Shown piece by piece: positions 1 to 14,152 of a stretch of DNA of 64,000 bases. Numbering within the stretch: the first letter of the stretch is position 1; each line of letters starts with the position of its first letter. The notes beneath the pieces were generated by a model, which saw only the letters and a list, made by a program, of their open reading frames with translations, had not been told where the DNA came from and did not search any database. Source of the stretch: Elmis aenea (Eukaryota > Arthropoda > Insecta > Coleoptera > Elmidae); NCBI GenBank assembly GCA_947652605.1, contig CANTFG010000099.1:124001-188000 (forward strand). Direction: 5' to 3'. Position numbers and translations under genes: made by a program.

Positions 1-675
1 TTGTATATCACACTAACAGTTTATCCATCGCCTCTTTACAGGAATACAATTGTTTTGCATATGTCTTTCAATGAGCTGGTTTTAATTTTTAATAATTTCC
101 TAAAAATACCGTGCTTTAGTTAATACATATGTTCCTTGAGCGACTATTTCTGAACAATTTTAATTATTGATTTGTATATCACAGGAACAGTTTATCCATC
201 GCCTCTTTACATGAATACAATTGTTTTGCATATGTCTTTCAATGAGCTGGTTTTAATTTTTAATAATTTCCTAAAAATACCGTGCTTTAGTTAATACATA
301 TGTTCCTTGTGCGACTATTTCAAAACAATTTCAATTATTGATTTCTATATGACAGGAACAGTTTATCCATCGCCTCTTTACATGAATACAATTGTTTTGC
401 ATATGTCTTTCAATGAGCTGGTATTAATTTTTAATAATTTCCTAAAAATACCGTGCTTTAGTTAATACATATGTTCCTATTTCGAAACAATTTCAATTAT
501 TGATTTGTATATCACAGGAACAGTTTATCCATCGCCTCTTTACATGAATACAATTGTTTTGCATATGTCTTTCAATGAGCTGGTTTTAATTTTTAATAAT
601 TTCCTAAAAATACCGTGCTTTAGTTAATACATATGTTCCTTGAGCGACTATTTCTGAACAATTTTAATTATTGAT

Positions 676-3069
676 TTGTATGTCACAGAAACAGTTTATC
701 CATCGCCTCTTTACAGGAATACAATTGTTTTGCATATGTCTTTCAATGAGCTGGTTTTAATTTTTAATAATTTCCTAAAAATACCGTGCTTTAGTTAATA
801 CATATGTTCCTTGAGCGACTATTTCTGAACAATTTTAATTATTGATTTGTATATCACAGGAACAGTTTATCCATCGCTTCTTTACATGAATACAATTGTT
901 TTGCATATGTCTTTTAATGAGCTGGTTTTAATTTTTAATAATTTCCTAAAAATACCGTGCTTTAGTTAATACATATGTTCCTTAAGCGACTATTTCTAAA
1001 CAATTTTAATTATTGATTTGTATATCACAGGAACAGTTTATCCATCGCTTCTTTACATGAATACAATTGTTTTGCATATGTCTTTTAATGAGCTGGTTTT
1101 AATTTTTAATAATTTCCTAAAAATACCGTGCTTTAGTTAATACATATGTTCCTTGAGCGACTATTTCTAAAAAATTTTAATTATTGATTTGTATATCACA
1201 GGAACAGTTTATCCATCGCCTCTTTACATAAATACAATTGTTTTGCATATGTCTTTCAATGAGCTGGTTTTAATTTTTACTAATTTCCTAAAAATACCGT
1301 GCTTTAGTTAATACATATGTTCCTTGAGCGACTATTTCGAAACAATTTCAATTATTGATTTGTATATCACAGGAACAGTTTATCCATCGCCTCTTTACAT
1401 GAATACAATTGTTTTGCATATGTCTTTCAATGAGCTGGTTTTAATTTTTAATAATTTCCTAAAAATACCGTGCTTTAGTTAATACATATGTTCCTTGAGC
1501 GACTATTTCTGAACAATTTTAATTATTGATTTGTATGTCACAGAAACAGTTTATCCATCGCCTCTTTACAGGAATACAATTGTTTTGCATATGTCTTTCA
1601 ATGAGCTGGTTTTAATTTTTAATAATTTCCTAAAAATACCGTGCTTTAGTTAATACATATGTTCCTTGAGCGACTATTTCTGAACAATTTTAATTATTGA
1701 TTTGTATATCACAGGAACAGTTTATCCATCGCTTCTTTACATGAATACAATTGTTTTGCATATGTCTTTTAATGAGCTGGTTTTAATTTTTAATAATTTC
1801 CTAAAAATACCGTGCTTTAGTTAATACATATGTTCCTTAAGCGACTATTTCTAAACAATTTTAATTATTGATTTGTATATCACAGGAACAGTTTATCCAT
1901 CGCTTCTTTACATGAATACAATTGTTTTGCATATGTCTTTTAATGAGCTGGTTTTAATTTTTAATAATTTCCTAAAAATACCGTGCTTTAGTTAATACAT
2001 ATGTTCCTTGAGCGACTATTTCCAAAAAATTTTAATTATTGATTTGTATATCACAGGAACAGTTTATCCATCGCCTCTTTACATAAATACAATTGTTTTG
2101 CATATGTCTTTCAATGAGCTGGTTTTAATTTTTACTAATTTCCTAAAAATACCGTGCTTTAGTTAATACATATGTTCCTTGAGCGACTATTTCGAAACAA
2201 TTTCAATTATTGATTTGTATATCACAGGAACAGTTTATCCATCGCCTCTTTACATGAATACAATTGTTTTGCATATGTCTTTCAATGAGCTGGTTTTAAT
2301 TTTTAATAATTTCCTAAAAATACCGTGCTTTAGTTAATACATATGTTCCTTGAGCGACTATTTCTGAACAATTTTAATTATTGATTTGTATATCACAGGA
2401 ACAGTTTATCCATCGCTTCTTTACATGAATACAATTGTTTTGCATATGTCTTTTAATGAGCTGGTTTTAATTTTTAATAATTTCCTAAAAATACCGTGCT
2501 TTAGTTAATACATATGTTTCTTAAGCGACTATTTCTAAACAATTTTAATTATTGATTTGTATATCACAGGAACAGTTTATCCATCGCTTCTTTACATGAA
2601 TACAATTGTTTTGCATATGTCTTTTAATGAGCTGGTTTTAATTTTTAATAATTTCCTAAAAATACCGTGCTTTAGTTAATACATATGTTCCTTGAGCGAC
2701 TATTTCTAAAAAATTTTAATTATTGATTTGTATATCACAGGAACAGTTTATCCATCGCCTCTTTACATAAATACAATTGTTTTGCATATGTCTTTCAATG
2801 AGCTGGTTTTAATTTTTACTAATTTCCTAAAAATACCGTGCTTTAGTTAATACATATGTTCCTTGAGCGACTATTTCGAAACAATTTCAATTATTGATTT
2901 GTATATCACAGGAACAGTTTATCCATCGCCTCTTTACATGAATACAATTGTTTTGCATATGTCTTTCAATGAGCTGGTTTTAATTTTTAATAATTTCCTA
3001 AAAATACCGTGCATTAGTTAATACATATGTTCCTTGTGCGACTATTTCTAAACAATTTTAATTATTGAT
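676..3069 (+). repeat. 5-mer higher-order repeat block (855 bp), 2 full units plus a 4-mer
   Basis: A private variant, TGTCACAGAAAC, marks monomers starting at 676 and 1531, exactly 855 bp (5 x 171) apart. The four monomers after each marker carry the same ordered variants: two with CGCTTC and TTTTAATGAG, one with TAAAAAATTTT or CAAAAAATTTT followed by CATAAATAC and TTACTAATTT, then one CGAAACAATTTC type. A third unit from 2386 repeats the four later monomers but lacks the marker monomer. The order points to unequal exchange of a five-monomer block. Unit edges are approximate because neighbouring monomers are so similar. Confidence 0.85.
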
Positions 3070-3694
3070 TTGTATATCACAGGAACAGTTTATCCATCGC
3101 CTTTTTACATGAATACAATTGTTTTGCATATGTCTTTCAATGAGCTGGTTTTAATTTTTAATAATTTCCTAAAAATACCGTGCTTTAGTTAATACATATG
3201 TTCCTTGAGCGACTATTTCTAAACAATTTTAATTATTGATTTGTATATCACAGGAACAGTTTATCCATCGCTTCTTTACATGAATACAATTGTTTTGCAT
3301 ATGTCTTTTAATGAGCTGGTTTTAATTTTTAATAATTTCCTAAAAATACCGTGCATTAGTTAATACATATGTTCCTTGTGCGACTATTTCTAAACAATTT
3401 TAATTATTGATTTGTATATCACAGGAACAGTTTATCCATCGCCTTTTTACATGAATACAATTGTTTTGCATATGTCTTTCAATGAGCTGGTTTTAATTTT
3501 TAATAATTTCCTAAAAATACCGTGCTTTAGTTAATACATATGTTCCTTGAGCGACTATTTCTAAACAATTTTAATTATTGATTTGTATATCACAGGAACA
3601 GTTTATCCATCGCCTCTTTACATCAATACAATTGTTTTGCATATGTCTTTCAATGAGCTGGTTTTAATTTTTACTAATTTCCTAAAAATACCGT
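3011..3694 (+). repeat. 2-mer local duplication (342 bp)
   Basis: The monomer pair carrying GCATTAGTTAATAC followed by CCTTGTGCGAC and CGCCTTTTTACATG recurs with a 342-bp offset: GCATTAG is at 3011 and again at 3353. This is exactly two monomers. It lies directly downstream of the 5-mer block and shows that exchanges as small as two monomers also occurred. Edges are approximate. Confidence 0.6.
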
Positions 3695-4095
3695 GCTTTA
3701 GTTAATACATATGTTCCTTGAGCGACTATTTCGAAACAATTTTAATTATTGATTTGTATATCACAGGAACAGTTTATCCATCGCCTCTTTACATGAATAA
3801 AATTGTTTTGCATATGTCTTTCAATGAGCTGGTTTTAATTTTTAATAATTTCCTAAAAATACCGTGCTTTAGTTAATACATATGTTCCTTGAGCGACTAT
3901 TTCGAAACAATTTTAATTATTGATTTGTATATCACAGGAACAGTTTATCCATCGCCTCTTTACATGAATACAATTGTTTTGCATATGTCTTTCAATGAGC
4001 TGGTTTTAATTTTTAATAATTTCCTAAAAATACCGTGCTTTAGTTAATACATATGTTCCTTGAGCGACTATTTCTGAACAATTTTAATTATTGAT

Positions 4096-6315
4096 TTGTA
4101 TGTCACAGAAACAGTTTATCCATCGCCTCTTTACAGGAATACAATTGTTTTGCATATGTCTTTCAATGAGCTGGTTTTAATTTTTAATAATTTCCTAAAA
4201 ATACCGTGCTTTAGTTAATACATATGTTCCTTGAGCGACTATTTCTGAACAATTTTAATTATTGATTTGTATATCACAGAAACAGTTTATCCATCGCCTC
4301 TTTACAGGAATACAATTGTTTTGCATATGTCTTTCAATGAGCTGGTTTTAATTTTTAATAATTTCCTAAAAATACCGTGCTTTAGTTAATACATATGTTC
4401 CTTGAGCGACTATTTCTGAACAATTTTAATTATTGATTTGTATATCACAGAAACAGTTTATCCATCGCCTCTTTACATGAATACAATTGTTTTGCATATG
4501 TCTTTTAAAGAGCTGGTTTTAATTTTTACTAATTTCCTAAAAATACCGTGCTTTAGTTAATACATATGTTCCTTGTGCGACTATTTCGAAACAATTTCAA
4601 TTATTGATTTGTATATGACAGGAACAGTTTATCCATCGCCTTTTTACATGAATAAAATTGTTTTGCATATGTCTTTCAATGAGCTGGTTTTAATTTTTAA
4701 TAATTTCCTAAAAATACCGTGCTTTAGTTAATACATATGTTCCTTGTGCGACTATTTCGAAACAATTTCAATTATTGATTTGTATATGACAGGAACAGTT
4801 TATCCATCGCTTCTTTACATGAATACAATTGTTTTGCATATGTCTTTCAATGAGCTGGTTTTATTTTTTAATAATTTCCTAAAAATACCGTGCTTTAGTT
4901 AATACATATGTTCCTTGAGCGACTATTTCTAAACAATTTTAATTATTGATTTGTATATCACAGAAACAGTTTATCCATCGCCTCTTTACATGAATACAAT
5001 TGTTTTGCATATGTCTTTCAATGAGCTGGTATTAATTTTTAATAATTTCCTAAAAATACCGTGCTTTAGTTAATACATATGTTCCTTGTGCGACTATTTC
5101 GAAACAATTTCAATTATTGATTTGTATATGACAGGAACAGTTTATCCATCGCCTCTTTACATGAATACAATTGTTTTGCATATGTCTTTCAATGAGCTGG
5201 TTTTAATTTTTAATAATTTCCTAAAAATACCGTGCTTTAGTTAATACATATGTTCCTTGAGCGACTATTTCTAAACAATTTTAATTATTGATTTGTATAT
5301 CACAGGAACAGTTTATCCATCGCCTCTTTACAGGAATACATTGGTTTTGCATATGTCTTTCAATGAGCTGGTTTTAATTTTTAATAATTTCCTAAAAATA
5401 CCGTGCATTAGTTAATACATATGTTCCTTGTGCGACTATTTCTAAACAATTTTAATTATTGATTTGTATATCACAGGAACAGTTTATCCATCGCCTTTTT
5501 ACATGAATACAATTGTTTTGCATGTCTTTCAATGAGCTGGTTTTAATTTTTAATAATTTCCTAAAAATACCGTGCTTTAGTTAATACATATGTTCCTTGA
5601 GCGACTATTTCTAAACAATTTTAATTATTGATTTGTATATCACAGGAACAGTTTATCCATCGCTTCTTTACATGAATACAATTGTTTTGCATATGTCTTT
5701 TAATGAGCTGGTTTTAATTTTTAATAATTTCCTAAAAATACCGTGCTTTAGTTAATACATATGTTCCTTGAGCGACTATTTCTAAAAAATTTTAATTATT
5801 GATTTGTATATCACAGGAACAGTTTATCCATCGCCTCTTTACATAAATACAATTGTTTTGCATATGTCTTTCAATGAGCTGGTTTTAATTTTTAATAATT
5901 TCCTAAAAATACCGTGCTTTAGTTAATACATATGTTCCTTGAGCGACTATTTCGAAACAATTTTAATTATTGATTTGTATATCACAGGAACAGTTTATCC
6001 ATCGCCTCTTTACAGGAATACAATTGTTTTGCATATGTCTTTCAAGAGCTGGTTTTAATTTTTAATAATTTCCTAAAAATACCGTGCTTTAGTTAATACA
6101 TATGTTCCTTGAGCGACTATTTCGAAACAATTTTAATTATTGATTTGTATATCACAGGAACAGTTTATCCATCGCCTCTTTACATGAATACAATTGTTTT
6201 GCATATGTCTTTCAATGAGCTGGTTTTAATTTTTAATAATTTCCTAAAAATACCGTGCTTTAGTTAATACATATGTTCCTTGAGCGACTATTTTTGAACA
6301 ATTTTAATTATTGAT
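4096..6315 (+). repeat. 13-monomer higher-order unit (2220 bp)
   Basis: The TGTCACAGAAAC marker monomer starts at 4096 and again at 6316. The spacing is 2220 bp, or 13 x 171 minus 3, and the missing bases are visible as a 2-bp loss near 5523 and a 1-bp loss near 6048. Monomers after both markers share an order: two CAGAAAC/CAGGAATAC types, then one with CAAAGAGCTGG or TTAAAGAGCTGG plus TTACTAATTT, then TATGACAGG with CGCCTTTTTACATGAATAAAATTG. The region at 3.7-4.5 kb also keeps the monomer order seen around the LINE copies, without the LINE, and so serves as an empty site. Confidence 0.7.
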
Positions 6316-9300
6316 TTGTATGTCACAGAAACAGTTTATCCATCGCCTCTTTACAGGAATACAATTGTTTTGCATATGTCTTTCAATGAGCTGGTTTTAA
6401 TTTTTAATAATTTCCTAAAAATACCGTGCTTTAGTTAATACATATGTTCCTTGAGCGACTATTTCTGAACAATTTTAATTATTGATTTGTATATCACAGA
6501 AACAGTTTATCCATCGCCTCTTTACAGGAATACAATTGTTTTGCATATGTCTTTCAATGAGCTGGTTTTAATTTTTAAAAATTTCCTAAAAATACCGTGC
6601 TTTAGTTAATACATATGTTCCTTGAGCGACTATTTCTGAACAATTTTAATTATTGATTTGTATATCACAGAAACAGTTTATCCATCGCCTCTTTACAGGA
6701 ATACAATTGTTTTGCATATGTCTTTCAATGAGCTGGTTTTAATTTTTAATAATTTCCTAAAAATACCGTGCTTTAGTTAATACATATGTTCCTTGAGCGA
6801 CTATTTCTGAACAATTTTAATTATTGATTTGTATATCACAGAAACAGTTTATCCATCGCCTCTTTACATGAATACAATTGTTTTGCATATGTCTTTCAAA
6901 GAGCTGGTTTTAATTTTTACTAATTTCCTAAAAATACCGTGCTTTAGTTAATACATATGTTCCTTGTGCGACTATTTCGAAACAATTTCAATTATTGATT
7001 TGTATATGACAGGAACAGTTTATCCATCGCCTTTTTACATGAATAAAATTGTTTTGCATATGTCTTTCAATGAGCTGGTTTTAATTTTTAATAATTTCCT
7101 AAAAATACCGTGCTTTAGTTAATACATATGTTCCTTGTGCGACTATTTCGAAACAATTTCAATTATTGATTTGTATATGACAGGAACAGTTTATCCATCG
7201 CTTCTTTACATGAATACAATTGTTTTGCATATGTCTTTCAATGAGCTGGTTTTATTTTTTAATAATTTCCTAAAAATACCGTGCTTTAGTTAATACATAT
7301 GTTCCTTGAGCGACTATTTCTAAACAATTTTAATTATTGATTTGTATATCACAGAAACAGTTTATCCATCGCCTCTTTACATGAATACAACTGTTTTGCA
7401 TATGTCTTTTAATGAGCTGGTATTAATTTTTAATAATTTCCTAAAAATACCGTGCTTTAGTTAATACATATGTTCCTTGTGCGACTATTTCGAAACAATT
7501 TTAATTATTGATTTGTATATGACAGGAACAGTTTATCCATCGCCTCTTTACATGAATACAATTGTTTTGCATATGTCTTTCAATGAGCTGGTTTTAATTT
7601 TTAATAATTTCCTAAAAATACCGTGCTTTAGTTAATACATATGTTCCTTGAGCGACTATTTCTAAACAATTTTAATTATTGATTTGTATATCACAGGAAC
7701 AGTTTATCCATCGCCTCTTTACAGGAATACATTGGTTTTGCATATGTCTTTCAATGAGCTGGTTTTAATTTTTAATAATTTCCTAAAAATACCGTGCATT
7801 AGTTAATACATATGTTCCTTGAGCGACTATTTCTGAACAATTTTAATTATTGATTTGTATATCACAGGAACAGTTTATCCATCGCCTCTTTACATGAATA
7901 CAATTGTTTTGCATATGTCTTTCAATGAGCTGGTTTTAATTTTTAATAATTTCCTAAAAATACCGTGCTTTAGTTAATACATATGTTCCTTGAGCGACTA
8001 TTTCTAAACGATTTTAATTATTGATTTGTATATCACAGGAACAGTTTATCCATCGCCTCTTTACATGAATACAATTGTTTTGCATATGTCTTTCAATGAG
8101 CTGGTTTTAATTTTTAATAATTTCCTAAAAATACCGTGCTTTAGTTAATACATATGTTCCTTGTGCGACTATTTCGAAACAATTTCAATTATTGATTTGT
8201 ATATGACAGGAACAGTTTATCCATCGCTTCTTTACATGAATACAATTGTTTTGCATATGTCTTTCAATGAGCTGGTTTTATTTTTTAATAATTTCCTAAA
8301 AATACCGTGCTTTAGTTAATACATATGTTCCTTGAGCGACTATTTCTAAACAATTTTAATTATTGATTTGTATATCACAGAAACAGTTTATCCATCGCCT
8401 CTTTACATAAATACAATTGTTTTGCATATGTCTTTCAATGAGCTGGTATTAATTTTTAATAATTTCCTAAAAATACCGTGCTTTAGTTAATACATAATGT
8501 TCCTTGTGCGACTATTTCGAAACAATTTCAATTATTGATTTGTATATCACAGGAACAGTTTATCTATCGCCTCTTTACATGAATACAATTGTTTTGCATA
8601 TGTCTTTCAATGAGCTGGTTTTAATTTTTAATAATTTCCTAAAAATACCGTGCTTTAGTTAATACATATGTTCCTTGAGCGACTATTTCTAAACAATTTT
8701 AATTATTGATTTGTATATCACAGGAACAGTTTATCTATCGCCTCTTTACAGGAATACAATTGTTTTGCATATGTCTTTCAATGAGCTGGTTTTAATTTTT
8801 AATAATTTCCTAAAAATACCGTGCATTAGTTAATACATATGTTCCTTGAGCGACTATTTCTGAACAATTTTAATTATTGATTTGTATATCATAGGAACAG
8901 TTTATCCATCGCCTCTTTACATGAATACAATTGTTTTGCATATGTCTTTCAATGAGCTGGTTTTAATTTTTAATAATTTCCTAAAAATACCGTGCTTTAG
9001 TTAATACATATGTTCCTTGAGCGACTATTTCTAAACAATTTTAATTATTGATTTGTATATCACAGGAACAGTTTATCCATCGCCTCTTTACATGAATACA
9101 ATTGTTTTGCATATGTCTTTCAATGAGCTGGTTTTAATTTTTAATAATTTCCTAAAAATACCGTGCTTTAGTTAATACATATGTTCCTTGAGCGACTATT
9201 TCTAAACAATTTTAATTATTGATTTGTATATCACAGGAACAGTTTATCCATCGCCTCTTTACATGAATACAATTGTTTTGCATATGTCTTTCAATAAGCT

Positions 9301-12300
9301 GGTTTTAATTTTTAATAATTTCCTAAAAATACCGTGCTTTAGTTAATACATATGTTCCTTGTGCGACTATTTCGAAACAATTTCAATTATTGATTTGTAT
9401 ATGACAGGAACAGTTTATCCATCGCCTCTTTACATGAATTCAATTGTTTTGCATATGTCTTTCAATGAGCTGGTTTTAATTTTTAATAATTTCCTAAAAA
9501 TACCGTGCTTTAGTTAATACATATGTTCCTTGAGCGACTATTTCTAAACAATTTTAATTATTGATTTGTATATCACAGGAACAGTTTATCCATCGCCTTT
9601 TTACAGGAATACAATTTTTTTGCATATGTCTTTCAATGAGCTGGTTTTAATTTTTAATAATTTCCTAAAAATACCATGCATTAGTTAATACATATGTTCC
9701 TTGAGCGACTATTTCTGAACAATTTTAATTATTGATTTGTATATCACAGGAACAGTTTATCCATCGCCTCTTTACATGAATACAATGGTTTTGCATATGT
9801 CTTTCAATAAGCTGGTTTTAATTTTTAATAATTTCCTAAAAATACCGTGCTTTAGTTAATACATATGTTCCTTGAGCGACTATTTCTAAACAATTTTCAT
9901 TATTGATTTGTATATCACAGGAACAGTTTATTCATCGCCTCTTTACAGGAATACAATTGTTTTGCATATGTCTTTCAATGAGCTGGTTTTAATTTTTAAT
10001 AATTTCCTAAAAATACCGTGCTTTAGTTAATACATATGTTCCTTGAGCGACTATTTCGAAACAATTTTAATTATTGATTTGTATATCACAGGAACAGTTT
10101 ATCCATCGCCTCTTTACAGGAATACAATTGTTTTGCATATGTCTTTCAAGAGCTGGTTTTAATTTTTAATAATTTCCTAAAAATACCGTGCTTTAGTTAA
10201 TACATATGTTCCTTGAGCGACTATTTCGAAACAATTTTAATTATTGATTTGTATATCACAGGAACAGTTTATCCATCGCCTCTTTACATGAATACAATTG
10301 TTTTGCATATGTCTTTCAATGAGCTGGTTTTAATTTTTAATAATTTCCTAAAAATACCGTGCTTTAGTTAATACATATGTTCCTTGAGCGACTATTTTTG
10401 AACAATTTTAATTATTGATTTGTATGTCACAGAAACAGTTTATCCATCGCCTCTTTACAGGAATACAATTGTTTTGCATATGTCTTTCAATGAGCTGGTT
10501 TTAATTTTTAATAATTTCCTAAAAATACCGTGCTTTAGTTAATACATATGTTCCTTGAGCGACTATTTCTGAACAATTTTAATTATTGATTTGTATATCA
10601 CAGAAACAGTTTATCCATCGCCTCTTTACAGGAATACAATTGTTTTGCATATGTCTTTCAATGAGCTGGTTTTAATTTTTAAAAATTTCCTAAAAATACC
10701 GTGCTTTAGTTAATACATATGTTCCTTGAGCGACTATTTCTGAACAATTTTAATTATTGATTTGTATATCACAGAAACAGTTTATCCATCGCCTCTTTAC
10801 AGGAATACAATTGTTTTGCATATGTCTTTCAATGAGCTGGTTTTAATTTTTAATAATTTCCTAAAAATACCGTGCTTTAGTTAATACATATGTTCCTTGA
10901 GCGACTATTTCTGAACAATTTTAATTATTGATTTGTATATCACAGAAACAGTTTATCCATCGCCTCTTTACATGAATACAATTGTTTTGCATATGTCTTT
11001 CAAAGAGCTGGTTTTAATTTTTACTAATTTCCTAAAAATACCGTGCTTTAGTTAATACATATGTTCCTTGTGCGACTATTTCGAAACAATTTCAATTATT
11101 GATTTGTATATGACAGGAACAGTTTATCCATCGCCTTTTTACATGAATAAAATTGTTTTGCATATGTCTTTCAATGAGCTGGTTTTAATTTTTAATAATT
11201 TCCTAAAAATACCGTGCTTTAGTTAATACATATGTTCCTTGTGCGACTATTTCGAAACAATTTCAATTATTGATTTGTATATGACAGGAACAGTTTATCC
11301 ATCGCTTCTTTACATGAATACAATTGTTTTGCATATGTCTTTCAATGAGCTGGTTTTATTTTTTAATAATTTCCTAAAAATACCGTGCTTTAGTTAATAC
11401 ATATGTTCCTTGAGCGACTATTTCTAAACAATTTTAATTATTGATTTGTATATCACAGAAACAGTTTATCCATCGCCTCTTTACATGAATACAATTGTTT
11501 TGCATATGTCTTTTAATGAGCTGGTATTAATTTTTAATAATTTCCTAAAAATACCGTGCTTTAGTTAATACATATGTTCCTTGTGCGACTATTTCGAAAC
11601 AATTTTAATTATTGATTTGTATATGACAGGAACAGTTTATCCATCGCCTCTTTACATGAATACAATTGTTTTGCATATGTCTTTCAATGAGCTGGTTTTA
11701 ATTTTTAATAATTTCCTAAAAATACCGTGCTTTAGTTAATACATATGTTCCTTGAGCGACTATTTCTAAACAATTTTAATTATTGATTTGTATATCACAG
11801 GAACAGTTTATCCATCGCCTCTTTACAGGAATACATTGGTTTTGCATATGTCTTTCAATGAGCTGGTTTTAATTTTTAATAATTTCCTAAAAATACCGTG
11901 CATTAGTTAATACATATGTTCCTTGAGCGACTATTTCTGAACAATTTTAATTATTGATTTGTGTATCACAGGAACAGTTTATCCATCGCCTCTTTACATG
12001 AATACAATTGTTTTGCATATGTCTTTCAATGAGCTGGTTTTAATTTTTAATAATTTCCTAAAAATACCGTGCTTTAGTTAATACATATGTTCCTTGAGCG
12101 ACTATTTCTAAACGATTTTAATTATTGATTTGTATATCACAGGAACAGTTTATCCATCGCCTCTTTACATGAATACAATTGTTTTGCATATGTCTTTCAA
12201 TGAGCTGGTTTTAATTTTTAATAATTTCCTAAAAATACCGTGCTTTAGTTAATACATATGTTCCTTGTGCGACTATTTCGAAACAATTTCAATTATTGAT

Positions 12301-14152
12301 TTGTATATGACAGGAACAGTTTATCCATCGCTTCTTTACATGAATACAATTGTTTTGCATATGTCTTTCAATGAGCTGGTTTTATTTTTTAATAATTTCC
12401 TAAAAATACCGTGCTTTAGTTAATACATATGTTCCTTGAGCGACTATTTCTAAACAATTTTAATTATTGATTTGTATATCACAGAAACAGTTTATCCATC
12501 GCCTCTTTACATAAATACAATTGTTTTGCATATGTCTTTCAATGAGCTGGTATTAATTTTTAATAATTTCCTAAAAATACCGTGCTTTAGTTAATACATA
12601 ATGTTCCTTGTGCGACTATTTCGAAACAATTTCAATTATTGATTTGTATATCACAGGAACAGTTTATCTATCGCCTCTTTACATGAATACAATTGTTTTG
12701 CATATGTCTTTCAATGAGCTGGTTTTAATTTTTAATAATTTCCTAAAAATACCGTGCTTTAGTTAATACATATGTTCCTTGAGCGACTATTTCTAAACAA
12801 TTTTAATTATTGATTTGTATATCACAGGAACAGTTTATCTATCGCCTCTTTACAGGAATACAATTGTTTTGCATATGTCTTTCAATGAGCTGGTTTTAAT
12901 TTTTAATAATTTCCTAAAAATACCGTGCATTAGTTAATACATATGTTCCTTGAGCGACTATTTCTGAACAATTTTAATTATTGATTTGTATATCATAGGA
13001 ACAGTTTATCCATCGCCTCTTTACATGAATACAATTGTTTTGCATATGTCTTTCAATGAGCTGGTTTTAATTTTTAATAATTTCCTAAAAATACCGTGCT
13101 TTAGTTAATACATATGTTCCTTGAGCGACTATTTCTAAACAATTTTAATTATTGATTTGTATATCACAGGAACAGTTTATCCATCGCCTCTTTACATGAA
13201 TACAATTGTTTTGCATATGTCTTTCAATGAGCTGGTTTTAATTTTTAATAATTTCCTAAAAATACCGTGCTTTAGTTAATACATATGTTCCTTGAGCGAC
13301 TATTTCTAAACAATTTTAATTATTGATTTGTATATCACAGGAACAGTTTATCCATCGCCTCTTTACATGAATACAATTGTTTTGCATATGTCTTTCAATA
13401 AGCTGGTTTTAATTTTTAATAATTTCCTAAAAATACCGTGCTTTAGTTAATACATATGTTCCTTGTGCGACTATTTCGAAACAATTTCAATTATTGATTT
13501 GTATATGACAGGAACAGTTTATCCATCGCCTCTTTACATGAATTCAATTGTTTTGCATATGTCTTTCAATGAGCTGGTTTTAATTTTTAATAATTTCCTA
13601 AAAATACCGTGCTTTAGTTAATACATATGTTCCTTGAGCGACTATTTCTAAACAATTTTAATTATTGATTTGTATATCACAGGAACAGTTTATCCATCGC
13701 CTTTTTACAGGAATACAATTTTTTTGCATATGTCTTTCAATGAGCTGGTTTTAATTTTTAATAATTTCCTAAAAATACCATGCATTAGTTAATACATATG
13801 TTCCTTGAGCGACTATTTCTGAACAATTTTAATTATTGATTTGTATATCACAGGAACAGTTTATCCATCGCCTCTTTACATGAATACAATGGTTTTGCAT
13901 ATGTCTTTCAATAAGCTGGTTTTAATTTTTAATAATTTCCTAAAAATACCGTGCTTTAGTTAATACATATGTTCCTTGAGCGACTATTTCTAAACAATTT
14001 TCATTATTGATTTGTATATCACAGGAACAGTTTATTCATCGCCTCTTTACAGGAATACAATTGTTTTGCATATGTCTTTCAATGAGCTGGTTTTAATTTT
14101 TAATAATTTCCTAAAAATACCGTGCTTTAGTTAATACATATGTTCCTTGAGC
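5940..14152 (+). repeat. 24-mer higher-order repeat, two near-identical 4104-bp copies
   Basis: Private markers repeat at exactly 4104 bp (24 x 171): the 1-bp deletion TTCAAGAGCT at 6041 and 10145, the TGTCACAGAAAC monomer at 6316 and 10420, the +1 variant TACATAATGTTCC at 8491 and 12595, and TTTATTCATCGCC near 9930 and 14034. The -1 and +1 indels cancel, so the unit length stays a multiple of 171. I found very few differences between the copies, for example C at 7391 against T at 11495, and GTATATC near 7857 against GTGTATC at 11961. Copy 1 runs from about 5.94 to 10.05 kb and copy 2 from about 10.05 to 14.15 kb. Divergence outside these limits shows it is a recent block duplication. An assembly duplication cannot be excluded from sequence alone. 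Confidence 0.9.
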
